Source: Actinomycetes bacterium (GTDB lineage: Bacteria; Actinomycetota; Acidimicrobiia; Acidimicrobiales; UBA8190). From it: a stretch of DNA of 10,978 bases. The notes under the pieces were generated by a model, which was not told the origin of the DNA, searched no databases, and worked only from the letters and a program-made list of their open reading frames with translations. The stretch covers positions 1 to 10,978 of the forward strand of contig JAJZYI010000096.1 of NCBI GenBank assembly GCA_021798135.1, given 5' to 3'. Positions 7,275 through 10,978 of the stretch are shown piece by piece (the first letter of the stretch is position 1; each line of letters starts with the position of its first letter). The position numbers were made by a program, and so were the translations under genes.

Positions 7275-9188
7275 TCAGTCGACGAGCGCCCCCACGGTCG
7301 TCTCGGCCACGGCCTGCTGGGCCGGCTCGGGCGAGGCGGGGCCTTCCTGGCCGTGGATGTACTTCGCCCCTCGCAGCAGCGACGCGACGGCGCCCACGAC
7401 GCACGCCACGACGGCGAAGTCGAAGGCTTCGTGCAGGCCCTTGCCGAAGGGGCCGGTGATGAGGTGGGGGAAGAACGAACGGCCGGTCAGGTAGGCGTAG
7501 GTGTGGTGGGGGAGCTGGCTGCCGGCGGGGCCGAGCAGCTGCGCCATGGGGTTGTAGCCGAGGAACGCGGCGAACAGGCTGCCGACCGGTGGCAGGTGGG
7601 AGATGCGCGTCGCCGTCGCCGCCCCGACCCCCTGCGCCGTCAGGCCGTTGAACATCGCGCCGGGGAGGCTGGCCGCCAGGCCGAGGATCATGAGGGTGAA
7701 GAAGATCCCGATCGAGAGCACCTGGGCCGACGACATGAACGTGACGGTCATGCCGGCGCCGGCGCCGCGCTGGTTCGGCGGCAGGCTGTTCATGATGCCG
7801 GTCTGGTTGGGGGCGCCGAACATGCCCATGCCGAGGCCGGTCAGGAGGAGGATCGCGCCGAAGGCCAGGTACGAGAAGTTCACCGGCAGGACCTGCAGCA
7901 GGACGAAGGAGGCCGCGGCGATCACGAGACCCGTCGTGGCGAGGGGCCTGGCGCCGACCCGGTCGGCGAGGATGCCGCTGGCGGGGCCGGCGATGAGGAA
8001 GCCCGCGGTGAGCGGCAGCATGTAGATGCCGGCCCACAGCGGCGTGACGTTGAAGGCGTAGCCGTGCTGGGGCAGCCAGATGCCCTGCAGCCAGATGATG
8101 ATGATGAACATCAGGCCGCCGCGGCTCAGCGCGGCGAGCAGGTTGGCGGCGTTCCCGGCGGCGAAGGCCCGGATCCGGAACAGGTCCAGGTGGAACATGG
8201 GCTCGGCCACCTTGGTCTCGATGTAGCCGAAGGCGACCAGGACGGCGAGGCCGCCGAAGAGCATGACCAGCACGAACGGGCTGGTCCAGCCCATCGTGTG
8301 CCCGCCGTACGGCAGCAGCCCGTAGGTGATGCCCACCAGGATCATCACCAGGCCCACGGCGAACGTCAGGTTGCCCCACCAGTCGATGTGCGACTTCGTG
8401 CGGACGCCGGTGTCGCGCAGCTTCAGGTACGCCCAGACCGTCCCGAAGAGGCCGAAGGGGACCGACACCAGGAAGACGAGGCGCCACTCGACCGGGGCCA
8501 GCACGCCTCCGAGGATCAGCCCGATGAACGACCCGGCGATCATGGCGACGTTGTTGATGCCCATCGCCAGGCCGCGCTGGTGCGAGGGGAAGGCGTCGGT
8601 GATGATCGCGCTCGAGTTGGCCATCAGGAGCGCACCGCCCACGCCCTGGCCGATGCGCAGCACGATCATGTAGAGCGCCGCTGACGGCCCGTGCATCCAC
8701 GTGATGGACAGCAGGATCGAGAAGACCGTGAACACGGCGAAGCCGAGGTTGTACATCCGCACCCGGCCGAACATGTCGCCGATGCGGCCCAGGCTCACGA
8801 CCAGCACGGCGGTGACCACCATGAACCCCATCAGCATCCACAGCAGGTAGCTGGTGTTCCCGGGTGCCAGCGGGTTCAGCCCGATCCCCTTGAAGATGGC
8901 GGGCAGCGCGATGAGGACGATGGACGAGTTCAGCACCGCCATGAGGATCCCGAGCGTGGTGTTCGACAGGGCGATCCACTTGTAGCGGTCGTCGTGCTCG
9001 TGGTGCTGGTGGTGCCGGTGGTCGCGCAGGATGCTGCGGCGGCCGCCCCCGCTCGCGGCAGGCGCACCGTCCGCCGGGCCGCCGGCAGCGGCGCGAGCGG
9101 GCCCGTTCGGTCCGGCGGAGCCGTTCACGGCCGCGCGGCTCGACAGGGTGCGTGGCCGGTCTGCGGGGTCGCGAGGAGAGGCGGGCAT
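7275..9188 (-). CDS. DHA2-type MFS transporter (EmrB/QacA family, 14 TM)
   Basis: Predicted proton-driven exporter of drugs or metabolites; 637 residues, somewhat long for the 14-TM DHA2 family. Visible motifs: LNSSIVLIALP (86-96) at the end of helix 1, where the usual Asp of the family's LDxTIVxVALP motif is Asn; GRIGDMFGRVRM (134-145), the MFS motif A loop; RIGQGVGGALL (178-188) in helix 4; and, farther on, WRLVFLVSVPFG. Residues 1-55 are Ala/Pro/Gly-rich, then a histidine-rich run (RDHRHHQHHEHDD, 55-67) sits just before helix 1 on the cytoplasmic side. The C-terminus has a long extracytoplasmic segment before the last helix. The ATG at 9188 is favoured because a promoter-like pair lies 6 nt upstream, which gives a leaderless mRNA; a GTG at 9128 (residue 21) is the alternative. 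No regulator gene adjoins it in the window. Family firm, substrate unknown. Confidence 0.92.
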   Translation of the reverse strand: MPASPRDPADRPRTLSSRAAVNGSAGPNGPARAAAGGPADGAPAASGGGRRSILRDHRHHQHHEHDDRYKWIALSNTTLGILMAVLNSSIVLIALPAIFKGIGLNPLAPGNTSYLLWMLMGFMVVTAVLVVSLGRIGDMFGRVRMYNLGFAVFTVFSILLSITWMHGPSAALYMIVLRIGQGVGGALLMANSSAIITDAFPSHQRGLAMGINNVAMIAGSFIGLILGGVLAPVEWRLVFLVSVPFGLFGTVWAYLKLRDTGVRTKSHIDWWGNLTFAVGLVMILVGITYGLLPYGGHTMGWTSPFVLVMLFGGLAVLVAFGYIETKVAEPMFHLDLFRIRAFAAGNAANLLAALSRGGLMFIIIIWLQGIWLPQHGYAFNVTPLWAGIYMLPLTAGFLIAGPASGILADRVGARPLATTGLVIAAASFVLLQVLPVNFSYLAFGAILLLTGLGMGMFGAPNQTGIMNSLPPNQRGAGAGMTVTFMSSAQVLSIGIFFTLMILGLAASLPGAMFNGLTAQGVGAATATRISHLPPVGSLFAAFLGYNPMAQLLGPAGSQLPHHTYAYLTGRSFFPHLITGPFGKGLHEAFDFAVVACVVGAVASLLRGAKYIHGQEGPASPEPAQQAVAETTVGALVD

Positions 9189-9194
9189 CCCCGA

Positions 9195-9223
9195 AGCGTA
9201 CGTTTACGTCAACGTTGATGCAA
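9195..9223 (-). promoter_or_regulatory. DHA2 transporter promoter with an embedded ACGT-phased operator
   Basis: On the minus strand TTGCAT (9218-9223) and TACGCT (9195-9200) are separated by exactly 17 nt. The ATG follows the -10 hexamer by 6 nt, so transcription would start at or next to the start codon. The stretch 9200-9215 reads ACGTTTACGTCAACGT on the plus strand. This is a 16-bp inverted repeat with a single mismatched pair (14 of 16 positions symmetric), and ACGT occurs three times at 6-bp spacing. A dimeric repressor bound here would cover the promoter spacer. TetR- and MerR-type operators often look like this; the regulator is not identified. Confidence 0.55.
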
Positions 9224-9250
9224 GTGTGCCGGCGGTGCCCGGTCCCGGTT

Positions 9251-9361
9251 CACCGGCCTGCGGTCCACCGGCCTGCGGTCCAGCGGTCAGCGGCGCAGCG
9301 GCCTGTGGTCCAGCGGCCTGCGGTCCAGCGGCCTGCGGTCCACCGGCCTGCGGTCCAGCGG

Positions 9362-9370
<9 letters not shown>
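9251..9370. repeat. Eight tandem 15-bp units (minisatellite) between the DHA2 and AKR genes
   Basis: Units starting at 9251, 9266, 9281, 9296, 9311, 9326, 9341 and 9356 follow the consensus CASCGGCCTGCGGTC. Units 1, 2 and 7 have CAC at the start; 4-6 have CAG; unit 4 has one T for C. Units 3 and 8 are variants with CAGCGGTCAGCGG. The 28-bp stretch 9266-9293 is repeated exactly at 9341-9368, five units later. The last unit contains the stop codon of the aldo/keto reductase. There are no unique spacers, so it is not a CRISPR array. It lies entirely upstream of the DHA2 promoter. Confidence 0.9.
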
Positions 9371-10342
<972 letters not shown>

Positions 10343-10348
10343 GCTCCC

Positions 10349-10354
10349 GTTCTA
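10349..10354 (-). promoter_or_regulatory. Weak -10 candidate for the aldo/keto reductase gene
   Basis: TAGAAC on the minus strand lies 6 nt before the ATG, the same spacing as the TACGCT element of the DHA2 gene. No -35 hexamer is recognisable 16-19 nt upstream. It supports a leaderless transcript only weakly. Confidence 0.25.
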
Positions 10355-10404
10355 CCCGCGGCGAGCTGCCGGCCGGACTGCGGCGGCCGGCGGGGGGCGC
10401 GGCG

Positions 10405-10978
10405 GTGACCGGGCCGTTCCCCGTCCACGCAGGGCCCCGGCTGGCGGCGGTCGTCGTCGCCGTCGACGGCGACGACGCGGCGAACTGGGCCGCCTGCCTG
10501 GCGAGCGCCGGCTGGACGGCGAGCGGCTGGGCACCGGCGGGACGGGGCGGTGTGCACGGTGACGCCGGCGACGCCGGTGGCGGGCCGGGACCGGCGGTGG
10601 CGGGACCCGGTCGGCGGCCGCCCGACGGCGAGGGTCCGGGCCGCGAGGAGCGGGACGGGCGCGGCGGCCGTCCCGCACTGCGCCGCTTCGGGTCCGTGGC
10701 CGACGCGTGCGGCGCCGTCACGGTGCACGCCGTGGTCGTCACCGACGCGGCAGGGTCGACGGCCGGCCTCGCCGATCTCGTCGACGCCTCCATCCGTTCC
10801 GGCAAGCACGTCCTCGGCCCGATGTCCATGGTGAGCGGACCGGCCGTGGCGCGCCGGTGGGCTGCCGCCGCGGCGCGAGCCGGCGCGGTCGTCCTGGTCC
10901 ACGGGGCCCGCCTCGGCCATGCGTCCCGCGGCGGCCCGGGGACCGAGGGCCCGGTGAGCGGCGGCCCGGGGCAGGTCG
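10405..10978 (+). CDS. Probable Gfo/Idh/MocA-like Rossmann-fold protein, partial (3' end outside window)
   Basis: The plus-strand frame from the GTG at 10405 stays open to the right edge (191 codons) with consistently G/C third positions. Residues 106-165 follow the Gfo/Idh/MocA pattern: a hydrophobic strand VHAVVVTDAA (107-116), a helix, then SGKHVLGPMSMVSG (132-145), another helix, and the strand AGAVVLVHGAR (159-169). In family members this reads GKHVLCEKPLA, followed by a VxxxxR strand. The EKP motif, whose Lys is usually catalytic, is replaced by GPM here. The N-terminal strand LAAVVVAVDGDD (13-24) lacks a clear GxGxxG motif. A Gly/Pro/Arg-rich insertion fills about 41-92. The protein may therefore be a non-catalytic or divergent relative. 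The start is uncertain: a G-run upstream is a poor ribosome site and an in-frame GTG exists at 10333. Divergent from the aldo/keto reductase gene. Confidence 0.6.
   Translation, partial: MTGPFPVHAGPRLAAVVVAVDGDDAANWAACLASAGWTASGWAPAGRGGVHGDAGDAGGGPGPAVAGPGRRPPDGEGPGREERDGRGGRPALRRFGSVADACGAVTVHAVVVTDAAGSTAGLADLVDASIRSGKHVLGPMSMVSGPAVARRWAAAAARAGAVVLVHGARLGHASRGGPGTEGPVSGGPGQV

Noticed and set aside
7075..8979. A 634-codon minus-strand frame overlapping the DHA2 gene.
   Set aside because: Shadow frame with Arg/His/Pro-rich product; the 7275-9188 frame has clear transporter motifs.

Overview
The window is about 11 kb of very GC-rich DNA (well above 65% GC by eye, with G or C at most third codon positions). 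That composition, the actinobacterial look of the transporters, the acetyl-CoA synthetase and SatP-type acetate carrier, and apparently leaderless promoters suggest a chromosomal segment from a high-GC actinomycete-type bacterium. The genus cannot be named from the sequence. Nearly everything is encoded on the minus strand. The one exception is a partial gene at the right edge. I see no tRNA, rRNA, transposase, phage gene or CRISPR array.

Layout from left to right. (1) 1-1956, minus: a membrane cytochrome b-type protein that runs off the left edge. It has four haem-ligand histidines, an extra N-terminal membrane segment and a large extracytoplasmic insertion. (2) 2080-3678, minus: a 12-TM major facilitator transporter with a perfect 36-bp duplication in its central loop. 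(3) 3811-5796, minus: acetyl-CoA synthetase, followed by a 12-bp-stem hairpin terminator. (4) 6061-6690, minus: a SatP/YaaH (GPR1/FUN34) acetate transporter, followed by a 15-bp-stem terminator. (5) 6691-7274: 584 bp without a convincing gene. (6) 7275-9188, minus: a 14-TM DHA2-type (EmrB/QacA) transporter with a likely operator inside its promoter. (7) 9251-9370: eight tandem 15-bp units that run into the 3' end of the next gene. (8) 9362-10342, minus: an aldo/keto reductase with an intact catalytic tetrad. (9) 10405 to the right edge, plus: the start of a probable Gfo/Idh/MocA-like Rossmann-fold protein that diverges from the reductase.

The clearest functional unit is acetate assimilation. 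SatP would bring acetate or succinate in, and Acs would convert acetate to acetyl-CoA. Hairpins between the two genes suggest separate transcripts, but their leaders share a 13-nt block, an 8-nt block and a similar start-proximal sequence, which points to common control. The cytochrome b protein would work in quinol-linked electron transport, but its partners lie outside the window. The transporters and the two oxidoreductases show no obvious shared pathway.

No clear new defence or mobile system is visible. The items most worth following up are the unusual cytochrome b architecture, the divergent Gfo/Idh/MocA-like protein lacking the EKP motif, the shared acs/satP leader, the ACGT-phased operator, and the 15-bp minisatellite.
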